A stretch of DNA of 64,000 nt from Dama dama (taxonomy: Eukaryota; Chordata; Mammalia; Artiodactyla; Cervidae), in NCBI RefSeq assembly GCF_033118175.1, contig NW_026870888.1:2170001-2234000 (forward strand), written 5' to 3'. Positions 1 through 12,500 of the stretch are shown here, piece by piece. The translations under genes were made by a program, and so were the position numbers. The notes below the pieces were generated by a model. That model had not been told where the DNA came from and made no database searches. It saw only the letters and a list, made by a program, of their open reading frames with translations. Numbering within the stretch: position 1 is the first letter of the stretch; every line of letters begins with the position of its first letter.

Positions 1-764
1 ACGTGGAGACGCGTCCCAATTGCCATGCCAAGACTCGAGGAGAATCCCGAGGTGTCCCTGGCACCTAGGCAGGAGTCCTGACGTCGCTGAACAAACACGT
101 GTCTGAAAGGGCCCTCCCCATCGTAACTCGAGAATATACCCCAGCTTCCGTCGGCAACTTGAGAAAAACCATGAGACATCCCCCTTGCCGCGAGATGAGG
201 CCCGATTCCCCTGCACTGTGTGCAGAGCAATTCCGTGTTCCACATCAAACTTGAAAGGAGCCTTGATTTCCTTGATGGCACTCCAGAGAATACCCAAGAT
301 CACTGTCTCAAGTCTAGAGAGATCCTGAGGTCCCTGGAGCAACACGATAGGGCTCCATGGACCCCAAATCAACTCGAGATGAGAGCTTAGTCCCTGGCTT
401 CGACTCAAGAGGAATACCAACTTTCCACAAGCACCTCAAGAGGAGGCTTTTCTCAGCTACAGGTATGTGAGAGGGACCCTGAGTTTGTGGCCACAAGTGG
501 AATGGACACCGAGATGCTCTGACTCGAAGTAAGGCCGGATATAACTGCAGTGAATTGAATGCAGGCTCGTCTTGCATCTCCCAAGACGAAGGGTTGTCTG
601 AATCCCCTGTGGAGACCACAGAGAAAGACTTAGTCCTCCACCTCAACGCAACCGGAGGCCTCATATCCTTTGAAAACTCGAGAGGTCCGCGGAGATCAAT
701 ACTTCCGAAGGAGACGATGCCTGACTCCTCTTGAAAATGGATAGGAGTCCCAGGATCCCTGTGG

Positions 765-897
765 CACGTGGAAAGGGACCCTGGGTCTCCCGCCTCACGT
801 GGAGTCGCGTCCCAATTGCCATGCCAAGACTCGAGGAGAATCCCGAAATGTCCCTCGCACCTAGGCAGGAGTCCGGACGTCGCTGATCAAACACGTG
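765..897. promoter_or_regulatory. CACGTG (E-box) triplet, example of a motif set present in most monomers
   Basis: CACGTG occurs at 765-770, 796-801 and 892-897. The first two are 31 bp apart and the third is 96 bp further, so they sit on the subrepeat phase. The words around them (TGGCACGTGGAAAGG, CTCACGTGGAGACG, AACACGTGTCTGG) are kept in most units; some copies lose one by a CpG transition (GGCACATGG at about 3,955). CACGTG is the canonical site of MYC/MAX, USF, MITF/TFE and CLOCK:BMAL1 proteins and is methylation-sensitive. Any binding here is speculation; the motif count is what is seen. Confidence 0.5.
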
Positions 898-3495
898 TCT
901 GGAAGGGCCCTCCCCGTCGTAACTCGAGAATATACCCCAGGTTCCGGCCACAACTCGAGAAAAACCATGAGACTTCCCCCTCGCCGCGAGATGAGGCCCG
1001 ATTCCCCTGCAATGGGTGCAGAGCAATTCCGTGTTCGACATCAAATGTGAAAGGAGCCTTGATTTCCTTGATGGCACTCCAGAGAAAACCCAAGATCACT
1101 GTCTCAAGTCTACAGGGATCCTGAGGTCACTGGAGCAACACGAAAGGGCTCCGTGGACCCCAAATCAACTGGAGATGAGAGCTTAGTCCCTGGCTTCGAC
1201 TCAAGAGGAATACCAACTTTCCACAAGCATCTCAAGAGGAGGCTTCTCTCAGCTACAGGTATGTGAGAGGGACCCTGAGTTTGTGGCCTCAAGTGGAATG
1301 GACACCGAGATGCTCTGACTCGAAGTAAGGCCGGATATCCCTGTAGTGAATTGAATGCAGGCTCGTCCTGCATCTCCCAAGACGATGGGATGTCTGAATC
1401 CGATGTGGAGGCCACAGAGAAAGACCTAGTTCTCCGCTTCATCGCGACCGGAGGTCTCACATCCTTTGAAAACTCGAGAGGTCCGCGGAGATCAATGCTT
1501 CCAAAGGAGACGATGCCTGCTCTTCTTGAAAATGGTTAGGAGTCCCAGGATCCCTGTGGAACGTGGAAAGGGACCCTGGGTCTCCCGCCTCACGTGGAGA
1601 CGCGTCCCAATTGCCATGCTAAGACTCAAGGAGAATCCCGAGGTGTCCCTCGCACCTAGGCAGGAGTCCTGACGTCGCTGAACAAACACGTGTCTGGAAG
1701 GGCCATCCCCGTCGTAACTCGAGAATATACCCCAGGTTGCGGCCACAACTCGAGAAATACCATGAGACTTCCCCCTCGCCGCGAGATGAGGCCCGATTCC
1801 CCTGCACTGCATGCAGAGCAATTCCGTGTTCCACATCAAACGTGAAAGGAGCCTTGATTTCCTTGATGGCACTCCAGAGAAAACCCAAGATCACTGTCTC
1901 AAGTCTAGAGGGATCCTGAGGTCACTGGAGCAACACGAAAGGGCTCCGTGGAACCCAAATCAACTCGAGATGAGAGCTTAGTCCCTGGCTTCGACTCAAG
2001 AGGAATACCAACTTTCCACAATCACCTCAAGAGGAGGCTTCTCTCAGCTACAGGTATGTGAGAGGGCCCCTGAATTTGTGGCCTCAAGTGGAATGGACAT
2101 CGAGATGCTCTGACTCGAAGTAAGGCCGGATATAACTGCAGTGAATTGAATGCAGGCTCGTCTTGCATCTCCCAAGATAAAGGGATGTCTGAATCCAGAG
2201 TGGAGACCACAGAGAAAGACCTAGTTCTCCGCTTCATCGCGACCGGAATCCTCATATCCTTTGAAAACTCGAGAGGTCCGCGGAGATCAATGCTTCCAAA
2301 GGAGACGATGCCTGACTCCTCTTGAAAATGGATAGGAGTCCCAGGATCCCTGTGGCACGTTGAACGGGACACTGGGCCTCCCGCCTCACGTGGAGACGCG
2401 TCCCAATTGCCATGCCAAGACTCGAGGAGAATCCCGAGGTGTCCCTCGCACCTAGGCAGGAGTCCTGACGTAGCTGAACAAACACGTGTCTGGAAGGGCC
2501 CTCCCCATCGTAATGCGAGAATATACCCCAGGTTCCGGCCACAACTTGAGAAAAACCATGAGACTTCCCCCTCGCCGCGAGATGAGGCCCGATTCCCCTG
2601 CAATGGGTGCAGAGCAATTCAGTGTTCGACATCAAAAGTGAAAGGAGCCTTGATTTCCTTGATGGCACTCCAGAGAAAACCCAAGATCATTGTCTCAAGT
2701 CTAGAGGGATCCTGAGGTCACTGGAGCAACACGAAAGGGCTCCGTGGACCCCAAATCAACTCGAGATGAGAGCTTAGTCCCTGGCTTCGACTCACGAGGA
2801 ATACGATCTTTCCACAAGCCCCTCAAGAGGAGGCTTCTCTCAGCTACAGGTATGTGAGAGGGACCCTGAGTATGTGGCCTCAAGTAGAATGGACACCGAG
2901 ATGCTCTGACTCGAAGTAAGGCCGGAAATCCCTGCAGTGAATTGAATGCAGGCTCGTCTTGCATCTCCCAAGACGGAGGGATGTCTGAATCCCCTGTGTA
3001 GACCACAGAGAAAGACCTAGTTCTCAGCCTCATGGCGACCGTAGGCCTCACATCCTTTGAAAACACGAGAGGTCCGCGGAGATCAATGCTTCCAAAGGAG
3101 ACGATGCCTGACTCCTCTTGAAAATGGTTAGGAGTCCCAGGATCCCTGTCCACATGGACGGGGACCCTGGATCTCCCGCTTCACGTGGAGACGCGTCCCA
3201 ATTGCCATGCCAAGACTCGTGGAGAATCCCGAGGTGTCCCTCGCACCTAGGCAGGAGTCCTGACGTCGCTGAACAAACACGTGTCTGGAAGTGCCCTTCC
3301 CATCGTAACTCGAGAATATACCCCAGGTTCCGGCCGCAACTCGAGAAAAACCATGAGACTTCCCCCTCGCCGCGAGATGAGGCCCGATTCCCCTGCACTG
3401 CGTGCAGAGCAATTCCGTGTTCCACATCAAACGTGAAAGGAGCCTTGATTTCCTTGATGCCACTGCAGAGAAAACCCAAAGTCACTGTCTCAAGT

Positions 3496-4291
3496 CTAGA
3501 GGGATCCTGAGGTCACTGGAGCAACACGAAAGGGCTCCATGGACCCCAAATCAACTTGAGATGACAGCTTAGTCCCTGGCTTCAACTCAAGAGGAATACC
3601 AAGTTTCCACAAGCACCTCAAGAAGAGGCTTCTCTCAGCTACAGGTATGTGAGAGGGACCCGGAGATTGTGGCCTCAAGTGGAACGGACACCGAGTTGCT
3701 CTGACTCGAAGTAAGGCCGGATATCCCTGCAGTGAATTGAATGCAGGCTCGTCTTGCATCTCCCTAGACGAAGGGATGTTTTAATCCCCGGTGGAGACGA
3801 CAGAGAAAGACCTACTCGTCCGCCTCGTCAAGACCGGAGGCCTCACATCCTTTGAAAACTCGAGAGGTCCGCGGAGATCAATGCTTCTAAAGGAGACGAT
3901 GCCTGACTCCTCTTGAAAATGGATAGGAGTCCCAGGATCCCTGTGGCACATGGAAAGGGACCCTGGGTCTCCCGCCTCACGTGGAGACGCGTCCCAATTG
4001 CCATGCCAAGACTCGAGGAGAATCCCGAGGTGTCCCTCGCACCTAGGCAGGAGTCCTGACGTCGCTGAACAAACACGTGTCTGGAAGGGCCCTCCCCGTC
4101 GTAACTCGAGAATATACCCCAGGTTCCGGCCGCAACTCCAGAAAAACCATGAGACTTCCCCCTCGCCGCGAGATGAGGCCCGATTCCCCTGCACTGCGTG
4201 CAGAGCAATTCCGTGTTCCACATTAAACGTGAAAGGAGCCTTGATTTCCTTGATGGCACTCCAGAGAAACCCCAAGATCACTGTCTCAAGT
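3496..4291. repeat. Representative monomer with internal 31-bp subrepeats
   Basis: This unit shows the sub-monomer structure. CTCGAG-like hexamers fall at 3,859, 4,012, 4,105, 4,136 (CTCCAG) and 4,167 (CGCGAG). In the following unit they fall at 4,351, 4,382, 4,413, 4,445 and 4,500. The steps are 31 bp, or near multiples of 31 with slips of one to a few bases, so the 796-bp unit corresponds to roughly 26 degenerate 31-bp elements. A second 31-bp pair is the CACGTG doublet that precedes the CCAATTG word. Subrepeats are too diverged to align end to end by eye; the phase of the hexamer is the visible evidence. A periodicity plot with a peak at 31 bp would confirm it. Confidence 0.8.
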
Positions 4292-7200
4292 CTAGAGGGA
4301 TCCTGAGGTCACTGGAGCAACATGAAATTTCTCCGTGGACCCCAAATCAACTCGAGATGAGAGCTTAGTCCCTGGCTTCGACTCAAGAGGAATACCAACT
4401 TTCCACAAGCACGTCAAGAGGATGCTTCTCTCAACTACAGTTATGTGAGAGGACCCTGAGTTTGTGGCCTCAAGTGGAATGGACACCGAGATGCTCTGAC
4501 TCGAAGTAAGGCCGGATATCCCTGCAGTGAATTGAATGCAGGCTCGTCTTGCATCTCCCAAGATGAAGGGATGTCTGAATCCCCTGTGGAGACCACAGAG
4601 AAAGACCTAGTTCTCCGCTTCATCGCGACCGGAGTCCTCATATCCTTTGAAAATTCGAGAGGTCCGCGGAGATCAATGCTTCCAAAGGAGACGATGCCTG
4701 ACTCCTCTTGAAAATGGATAGGAGTCCCAGGATCCCTTTGGCACGTGGAAAGGGACCCTGGGTCTTCCGCCTCACGTGGAGACGCGTCCCAAATGCCATG
4801 GCAATACTCGAGGAGAATCCCGAGGTGTCCCTCGCACCTAGGCAAGAGTCCTGACGTCGCTGAACAAACACGTGTCTGGAAGGGCCCTCCCCATCGTAAT
4901 GCGAGAATATACCCCAGGTTCCGGCCGCAACTCGAGAAAAACCATGAAAATTCCCCTTCTCCGCGAGATAAGGCCTGATTCCCCTGCACTGCATGCAGAG
5001 AAATTCCGTGTTTCACATCAAACGTGAAAGGAGCCTTGATTTCCTTGATGGCACTCCAGAGAAAACCCAAGATCACTGTCTCAAGTCTAGAGGGATCCTG
5101 AGGCCACTGGAGCAACACGAAAGGGCTCCGTGGACCCCAAATCAACTCGAGATAAGACCTTAGTCCCTGGCATCGAGTCAAGAGGAATACCAACTTTCCA
5201 TAGGCACCTCAAGAGGAGGCTTCTCTCAGCTACAGGTATGTTAGAGGGACCCTGAGTTGCTGGCCTCTAGTGGAATGGACACCGAGATGGTCTGACTCAA
5301 AGTAAGGCTGGATATCCTTGCAGTGAATTGAATGCAGGCTTGTCTTGCATCTCCCAAGACGAAGGGATGTCTGAATCCCCTGTGGAGACCACAGAGAAAG
5401 ACCTAATTCTCCACCTCAACGCGACCGGAGGCCTCACATCCTTTGAAAATTCGAGAGGTCCGCGGAGATCAATGCTTCCAAAGGAGACGATGCCTGACTC
5501 CTCCTGAAAATGGATAGGAGTCCCAGGATCCCTGTGGCACGTGCAAAGGGACCCTGGGTCTCCGGCCTCACGTGGAGATGCGTCCCAATTGCCATGCCAA
5601 GACTCTAGGAGAATCCCGAGGTGTCCCTCGCACCTAGGCAGGAGTCCTGACGTAGCTGAACAAACACGTGTCTGGAAGGGCCCTCCCCGTCGTAACTCGA
5701 GAATATACCCCAGGTTCCGGCCGCAACTCGAGAAAAACCATGAGATTTCCCCCTCGCCGCGAGATGAGGCCCGATTCCCCTGCACTGCGTGCAGAGCAAT
5801 TCCGCGTTCCAGAGCAAACGTGAAAGGAGCCTTGATTTCCTTGATGGCACTCCAGAGAAAACCCAAGATCACTGTCTCAAGTCTAGAGGGATCCTGAGGT
5901 CACTGGAGCAACACGAAAGGGCTCCGTGGACCCCAAATCAAATGGAGATGAGAGCTTAGTCCCTGGCTTCGACTCAAGAGGAATACTAACTTTCCACAAG
6001 CACCTCAAGAGGAGGCTTCTCTCAGCTACAGGTATGTGAGAGGGACCCTGAGTTTGTCGCATCAAGTGGAATGGACACCGAGATGCTCTGACTCGAAGTA
6101 AGCCCGGATATCCCTGCAGTGAAGTGAATGCAGGCTCGTCCTGCATCTCCCAAGACGAAGGGATGTCTGAATCCCCCGTGGAGACCACGGAGAAAGACCT
6201 CATTCTCCGTCTCATCGCGACCGGAGGCCTCATATCCTTTGAAAACTCGAGAGGTCCGCGGAGATCAATGCTTCCAAAGGAGACGATGCATGACTCCTCT
6301 TGAAAATGGATAGGAGTCCCAGGATCCCTGTGGCACGTGGAAAGGGACCCTGGGTCTCCCGCCTCACGTGGAGTCGCGTCCCAATTGCCATGCCAAGACT
6401 CGAGGAGAATCCCGAGGTGTCCCTCGCACCTAGGCAGGAGTCCTGACGTCGCTGAACAAACACGTGTCTGGAAGGGCCCTCCCCGTCGTAACTCGAGAAT
6501 ATACCCCAGGTTCCGGCCGCAACTCGAGAATAACCATGAGACTTCCCCCTCGCCGCGAGATGAGGCCCGATTCACCTGCACTGCGGGCAGAGCAATTCCG
6601 TGTTCCACATCAAACGTGAAAGGTGCCTTGATTTCCTTGATAGCACTCCAGAGAAAACCCAAAATCACTGTCTCCAGTCTAGAGTGATCCTGAGGCCACT
6701 GTAGCAGCACGAAAGGGCCCGTGGACCCCAAATCAACTCGAGATGAGAGCTTAGTCCCTGGCTTCGACTTAAGAGGAAAACCAAGTTTCCACAAGCACCT
6801 CAAGAGGAGGCTTCTCTCAGCTACAGGTATGTGAGAGGGACCCTGAGTTTGTGGCCTCAAGTGGAATGGACACAGAGATGCTCTGACTCGAAGTAAGGCC
6901 GGATATCCCTGCAGTGATTTGAATGCAGGCTTGTCTTGCATCTCCCAAGACGAAGGGATGTCTGAATCCCCTGTGGAGACCACAGACAAAGACCGAGTTC
7001 TCCGCCTCATCGCGACCGGAGGCCTCACATCCTTTGAAAACTCGAGAGGTCCGCGGAGATCAATGCTTCCAAAGGAGACGATGCCTGACTCCTCTTGAAA
7101 ATGGATAGGAGTCCCAGGATCCCTGTGGCACGTGGAAAGGGACCCTGGGTTTCCCGCCTCACGTGGAGATGCCTCCCAATTGCCATGTCAAGACTCGAGG

Positions 7201-8035
7201 AGAATCCTGAGATGTCCCTCGCACCTAGGCAGGAGTCCTGACGTCGCTGAACAAACACGTGTCTGGAAGGGCCCTCCCCGTCGTAACTCGAGAATATAAC
7301 CCAGGTTCCGGCCGCAACTCGAGAAAAACCATGAGATTACCCCCTCACCGCGAGTTGAGGCCCGATTCCCCTGCACTGCATGCAGAGCAATTCTGTGTTC
7401 CACATCAAACGTGAAAGGAGCCTTGATTTCCTTGATGGCACTCCAGAGAAAACCCAAGATCACTCTCTCAAGTCTAGAGAGATCCTGAGGTCACTGGAGC
7501 AACACGAAAGGGCTCCGTGGACCCCAAATCAACTCGAGATGAGAGCTTAGTCCCTGGCTTCGACTCAAGAGGAATACCAACTTTCCACAAGCACCTCAAG
7601 AGGAGGCTTCTCTCAGCTACAGGTATGTGAGAGGGACCCTGAGTTTGTGGCCTCAAGTGGAATGGACACGGAGATGCTCTGACTCGAAGTAAGGCCGGAT
7701 ATCCCTGCAGTGAATTGAATGCAGGCTCGTCTTGCATCTCCCAAGACGAAGGGATGTCTGAATCCCCTGTGGAGACGACAGAGAAAGACCGAGTTCTCCC
7801 CCTCATCGCGAGCGGAGGCCTCACATCCTTTGAAAACTCGAGAGGGCCGCGGAGATCAATGCTTCCAAAGGAGACGATGCCTGACTCCTCTTGAAAATGG
7901 ATAGGAGTCCCAGGATCCCTGTGGCACGTGGAAAGGGACCCTGGGTCTCCCGCCTCACGTGGAGACCCATCCCAATTGCCATGCCAAGACTCAGGGAGAA
8001 TCCCGAGGTGTCCCTCGCACCTAGGCAGGAGTCCT

Positions 8036-9548
8036 GACGTCGCTGAACAAACACGTGTCTGGAAGGGCCCTCCCCTTCGTAACTCGAGATTATACCGCAG
8101 GTTCTGGCCGAAACTCGAGAAAAACCATGAGACTTACCCCTCGCCGCGAGTTGAGGCCCGATTCCCCTGCACTGCATGCAGCGCAATTCCGTGTTCCACA
8201 TCAAACGTGAAAGGAGCCTTGATTTCCTTGATGGCACTCCAGAGAAAACACAAGATCACTGTCTCAAGTCTAGATGGATCCTGAGGTCACTGGAGCAACA
8301 CGAAAGGGCTCCGTGGACCCCAAATCAACTCGAGATGAGAGCTTAGTCCCTGGCTTCGAGTCAAGAGGAATACCAAGTTTCCACAAGCACCTCAAGAGGA
8401 GGCTTCTCTCAGCTACAGGTATGTGAGAGGGACACTGAGTTTTTGGCCTGAAGTGGAATGGACACCGAGATGCTCTGACTCGAAGTAAGGCCGGATATCC
8501 CTGCAGTGAATTGAATGCAGGCTCGTCTTGCATCTCGCAAGACGAAGGGATGTCTGAATCCCCTGTGGAGACCACAGAGAAAGACCTAGTTCTCCGCCTC
8601 ATCGCGACCGGAGGCCTCACATCCTTTGAAAACTCGAGAGGTCCACGGAAATCAATGCTTCGAAAGGAGACGATGCCTGACTCCTCTTGAAAATGGATAG
8701 GAGTCCCAGGATCCCTGTGGCACATGGAAAGGGACCCTGGGTCTCCCGCCTCACGTGGAGACGCGTCCCAATTGCCATGCCAAGACTCGAGGAGAATCCC
8801 GAGGTGTCCCTCGCACCTAGGCAGGAGTCCTGAAGTCGCTGAACAAACACGTGTCTGGAAGGGCCCTCCAGGTCGTAACTCGAGAATATGCCCCAGGTTC
8901 CGGCCGCAACTCGAGAAAAACCATGAGACTTCCCCCTCGCCGCGAGATGAGGCCCGATTCCCCGGCAGTGCGTGCAGAGCAATTCCGTTTTCCACATCAA
9001 ACATGAAAGGAGCCTTGATTTCCTTGATGGCACTCCAGAGAAAACCCAAGTTCACTGTCTCAAGTTTAGAGGGATCCTGAGGTCACTGGAGCAACATGAA
9101 AGGGCTCCGTGGACCCCAAATCAACTCGAGATGAGAGCTTAGTCCCTGGCTTCGACTCAAGAGGAATACAAACTTTCCACAAGCACCTCAAGAGGAGGCT
9201 TCTCTCAGCTACAGGTATGTGAAAGGGACCCTGAGTTTCTGGCCTCAAGTGGAATGGGCACCGAGATGCTCTGACTCGAAGTAAGGCCGGATATCCCTGC
9301 AGTGAATTGAATGCAGGCTCGTCTTGCATCTCCCAAGACGAAGAGTTGTCTGAATCCCCTTTGGAGACCACAGAGAAAGACCTAATTCTCCGCCTCATCG
9401 AGACCAGAGGCCTCACATCCTTTGAAAACTCGAGAGGTCCGCGGAGATCAATGCTTCCAAAGGAGACGATGCCTGACTCTTCTTGAAAATGGATAGGAGT
9501 CCCAGGATCCCTGTGGCACGTGGAAAGGGACCCTGGGTCTCCCGCCTC
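8036..9548. repeat. Two class-1 monomers without a partner inside the window
   Basis: These are ordinary class-1 units around landmarks 8,270 and 9,066, complete and in register. Their divergence from neighbours is typical of the array, with private changes such as GATTATACCGCAGG at about 8,088, GAATATGCCCC at about 8,884 and GAAGAGTTGTC at about 9,341. Under the tandem-duplication model they are the 5' part of copy B, duplicating sequence just outside the window. Confidence 0.8.
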
Positions 9549-12500
9549 ACGTGGAGACGCGTCCCAATTGCCATGCCAAGACTCGAGGAGAATCCCGAGG
9601 TGTCCCTGGCACCTAGGCAGGAGTCCTGACGTCGCTGAACAAACACGTGTCTGAAAGGGCCCTCCCCATCGTAACTCGAGAATATACCCCAGCTTCCGTC
9701 GGCAACTTGAGAAAAACCATGAGACATCCCCCTTGCCGCGAGATGAGGCCCGATTCCCCTGCACTGTGTGCAGAGCAATTCCGTGTTCCACATCAAACTT
9801 GAAAGGAGCCTTGATTTCCTTGATGGCACTCCAGAGAATACCCAAGATCACTGTCTCAAGTCTAGAGAGATCCTGAGGTCCCTGGAGCAACACGATAGGG
9901 CTCCATGGACCCCAAATCAACTCGAGATGAGAGCTTAGTCCCTGGCTTCGACTCAAGAGGAATACCAACTTTCCACAAGCACCTCAAGAGGAGGCTTTTC
10001 TCAGCTACAGGTATGTGAGAGGGACCCTGAGTTTGTGGCCTCAAGTGGAATGGACACCGAGATGCTCTGACTCGAAGTAAGGCCGGATATAACTGCAGTG
10101 AATTGAATGCAGGCTCGTCTTGCATCTCCCAAGACGAAGGGTTGTCTGAATCCCCTGTGGAGACCACAGAGAAAGACTTAGTCCTCCACCTCAACGCAAC
10201 CGGAGGCCTCATATCCTTTGAAAACTCGAGAGGTCCGCGGAGATCAATACTTCCGAAGGAGACGATGCCTGACTCCTCTTGAAAATGGATAGGAGTCCCA
10301 GGATCCCTGTGGCACGTGGAAAGGGACCCTGGGTCTCCCGCCTCAGGTGGAGACGCTTCCAATTGGATGCCAAGACTCGAGGAGAATCCCGAAATGTCCC
10401 TCGCACCTAGGCAGGAGTCCGGACGTCGCTGATCAAACACGTGTCTGGAAGGGCCCTCCCCGTCGTAACTCGAGAATATACCCCAGGTTCCGGCCACAAC
10501 TCGAGAAAAACCATGAGACTTCCCCCTCGCCGCGAGATGAGGCCCGATTCCCCTGCAATGGGTGCAGAGCAATTCCGTGTTCGACATCAAATGTGAAAGG
10601 AGCCTTGATTTCCTTGATGGCACTCCAGAGAAAACCCAAGATCACTGTCTCAAGTCTACAGGGATCCTGAGGTCACTGGAGCAACACGAAAGGGCTCCGT
10701 GGACCCCAAATCAACTGGAGATGAGAGCTTAGTCCCTGGCTTCGACTCAAGAGGAATACCAACTTTCCACAAGCATCTCAAGAGGAGGCTTCTCTCAGCT
10801 ACAGGTATGTGAGAGGGACCCTGAGTTTGTGGCCTCAAGTGGAATGGACACCGAGATGCTCTGACTCGAAGTAAGGCCGGATATCCCTGTAGTGAATTGA
10901 ATGCAGGCTCGTCCTGCATCTCCCAAGACGATGGGATGTCTGAATCCGATGTGGAGGCCACAGAGAAAGACCTAGTTCTCCGCTTCATCGCGACCGGAGG
11001 TCTCACATCCTTTGAAAACTCGAGAGGTCCGCGGAGATCAATGCTTCCAAAGGAGACGATGCCTGCTCTTCTTGAAAATGGTTAGGAGTCCCAGGATCCC
11101 TGTGGAACGTGGAAAGGGACCCTGGGTCTCCCGCCTCACGTGGAGACGCGTCCCAATTGCCATGCTAAGACTCAAGGAGAATCCCGAGGTGTCCCTCGCA
11201 CCTAGGCAGGAGTCCTGACGTCGCTGAACAAACACGTGTCTGGAAGGGCCATCCCCGTCGTAACTCGAGAATATACCCCAGGTTGCGGCCACAACTCGAG
11301 AAATACCATGAGACTTCCCCCTCGCCGCGAGATGAGGCCCGATTCCCCTGCACTGCATGCAGAGCAATTCCGTGTTCCACATCAAACGTGAAAGGAGCCT
11401 TGATTTCCTTGATGGCACTCCAGAGAAAACCCAAGATCACTGTCTCAAGTCTAGAGGGATCCTGAGGTCACTGGAGCAACACGAAAGGGCTCCGTGGAAC
11501 CCAAATCAACTCGAGATGAGAGCTTAGTCCCTGGCTTCGACTCAAGAGGAATACCAACTTTCCACAAGCACCTCAAGAGGAGGCTTCTCTCAGCTACAGG
11601 TATGTGAGAGGGCCCCTGAATTTGTGGCCTCAAGTGGAATGGACATCGAGATGCTCTGACTCGAAGTAAGGCCGGATATCCCTGCAGTGAATTGAATGGA
11701 GGTTCGTCTTGCATCTCCCAAGATAAAGGGATGTCTGAATCCAGAGTGGAGACCACAGAGAAAGACCTAGTTCTCCGCTTCATCGCGACCGGAATCCTCA
11801 TATCCTTTGAAAACTCGAGAGGTCCGCGGAGATCAATGCTTCCAAAGGAGACGATGCCTGACTCCTCTTGAAAATGGATAGGAGTCCCAGGATCCCTGTG
11901 GCACGTTGAACGGGACACTGGGTCTCCCGCCTCACGTGGAGACGCGTCCCAATTGCCATGCCAAGACTCGAGGAGAATCCCTAGGTGTCCCTCGCACCTA
12001 GGCAGGAGTCCTGACGTAGCTGAACAAACACGTGTCTGGAAGGGCCCTCCCCATCGTAATGCGAGAATATACCCCAGGTTCCGGCCACAACTTGAGAAAA
12101 ACCATGAGACTTCCCCCTCGCCGCGAGATGAGGCCCGATTCCCCTGCAATGGGTGCAGAGCAATTCAGTGTTCGACATCAAAAGTGAAAGGAGCCTTGAT
12201 TTCCTTGATGGCACTCCAGAGAAAACCCAAGATCATTGTCTCAAGTCTAGAGGGATCCTGAGGTCACTGGAGCAACACGAAAGGGCTCCGTGGACCCCAA
12301 ATCAACTCGAGATGAGAGCTTAGTCCCTGGCTTCGACTCACGAGGAATACGATCTTTCCACAAGCCCCTCAAGAGGAGGCTTCTCTCAGCTACAGGTATG
12401 TGAGAGGGACCCTGAGTATGTGGCCTCAAGTAGAATGGACACCGAGATGCTCTGACTCGAAGTAAGGCCGGAAATCCCTGCAGTGAATTGAATGCAGGCT

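Larger units (their letters stand above)
1..8035. repeat. 12-monomer higher-order duplication, copy A (left end outside the window)
   Basis: Every monomer from position 1 to about 8.0 kb has a nearly identical partner downstream, at an offset of 9,548 bp before position about 800 and 9,546 bp after it. The offset is exactly twelve monomers. By eye I see on the order of twenty substitutions over 8 kb plus one small cluster at 796-825. Examples are ACAATCACC at about 2,018 against ACAAGCACC, ATATAACTGC at about 2,131 against ATATCCCTGC, GACTCTAGG at about 5,602 against GACTCGAGG, and GATGCATGAC at about 6,286 against GATGCCTGAC. Similarity falls to ordinary inter-monomer levels between 7,993 and 8,076, which places the breakpoint inside the unit starting at 7,474. 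Monomer landmarks are 314 to 7,474. The left edge is cut by the window. Confidence 0.92.

Noticed and set aside
470..500. Telomeric, microsatellite or mobile-element junctions
   Set aside because: I looked for TTAGGG arrays, simple repeats, poly-A tails and target-site duplications along the window and saw none; the only irregularities are small in-register indels.
768..1124. Recurrent 118-codon plus-strand frame starting MERDPGS in most units
   Set aside because: It is a by-product of the repeat: same position in each unit, many broken copies, fully overlapping minus-strand frames, and no ribosome-binding, promoter or domain evidence.
5883..7028. A 381-codon open frame on the minus strand (and a near copy at 15,429-16,574)
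   Set aside because: It spans more than one satellite monomer and repeats the monomer's own conceptual translation. Overlapping long frames exist on both strands, there is no recognisable domain, and most other units have the frame broken.
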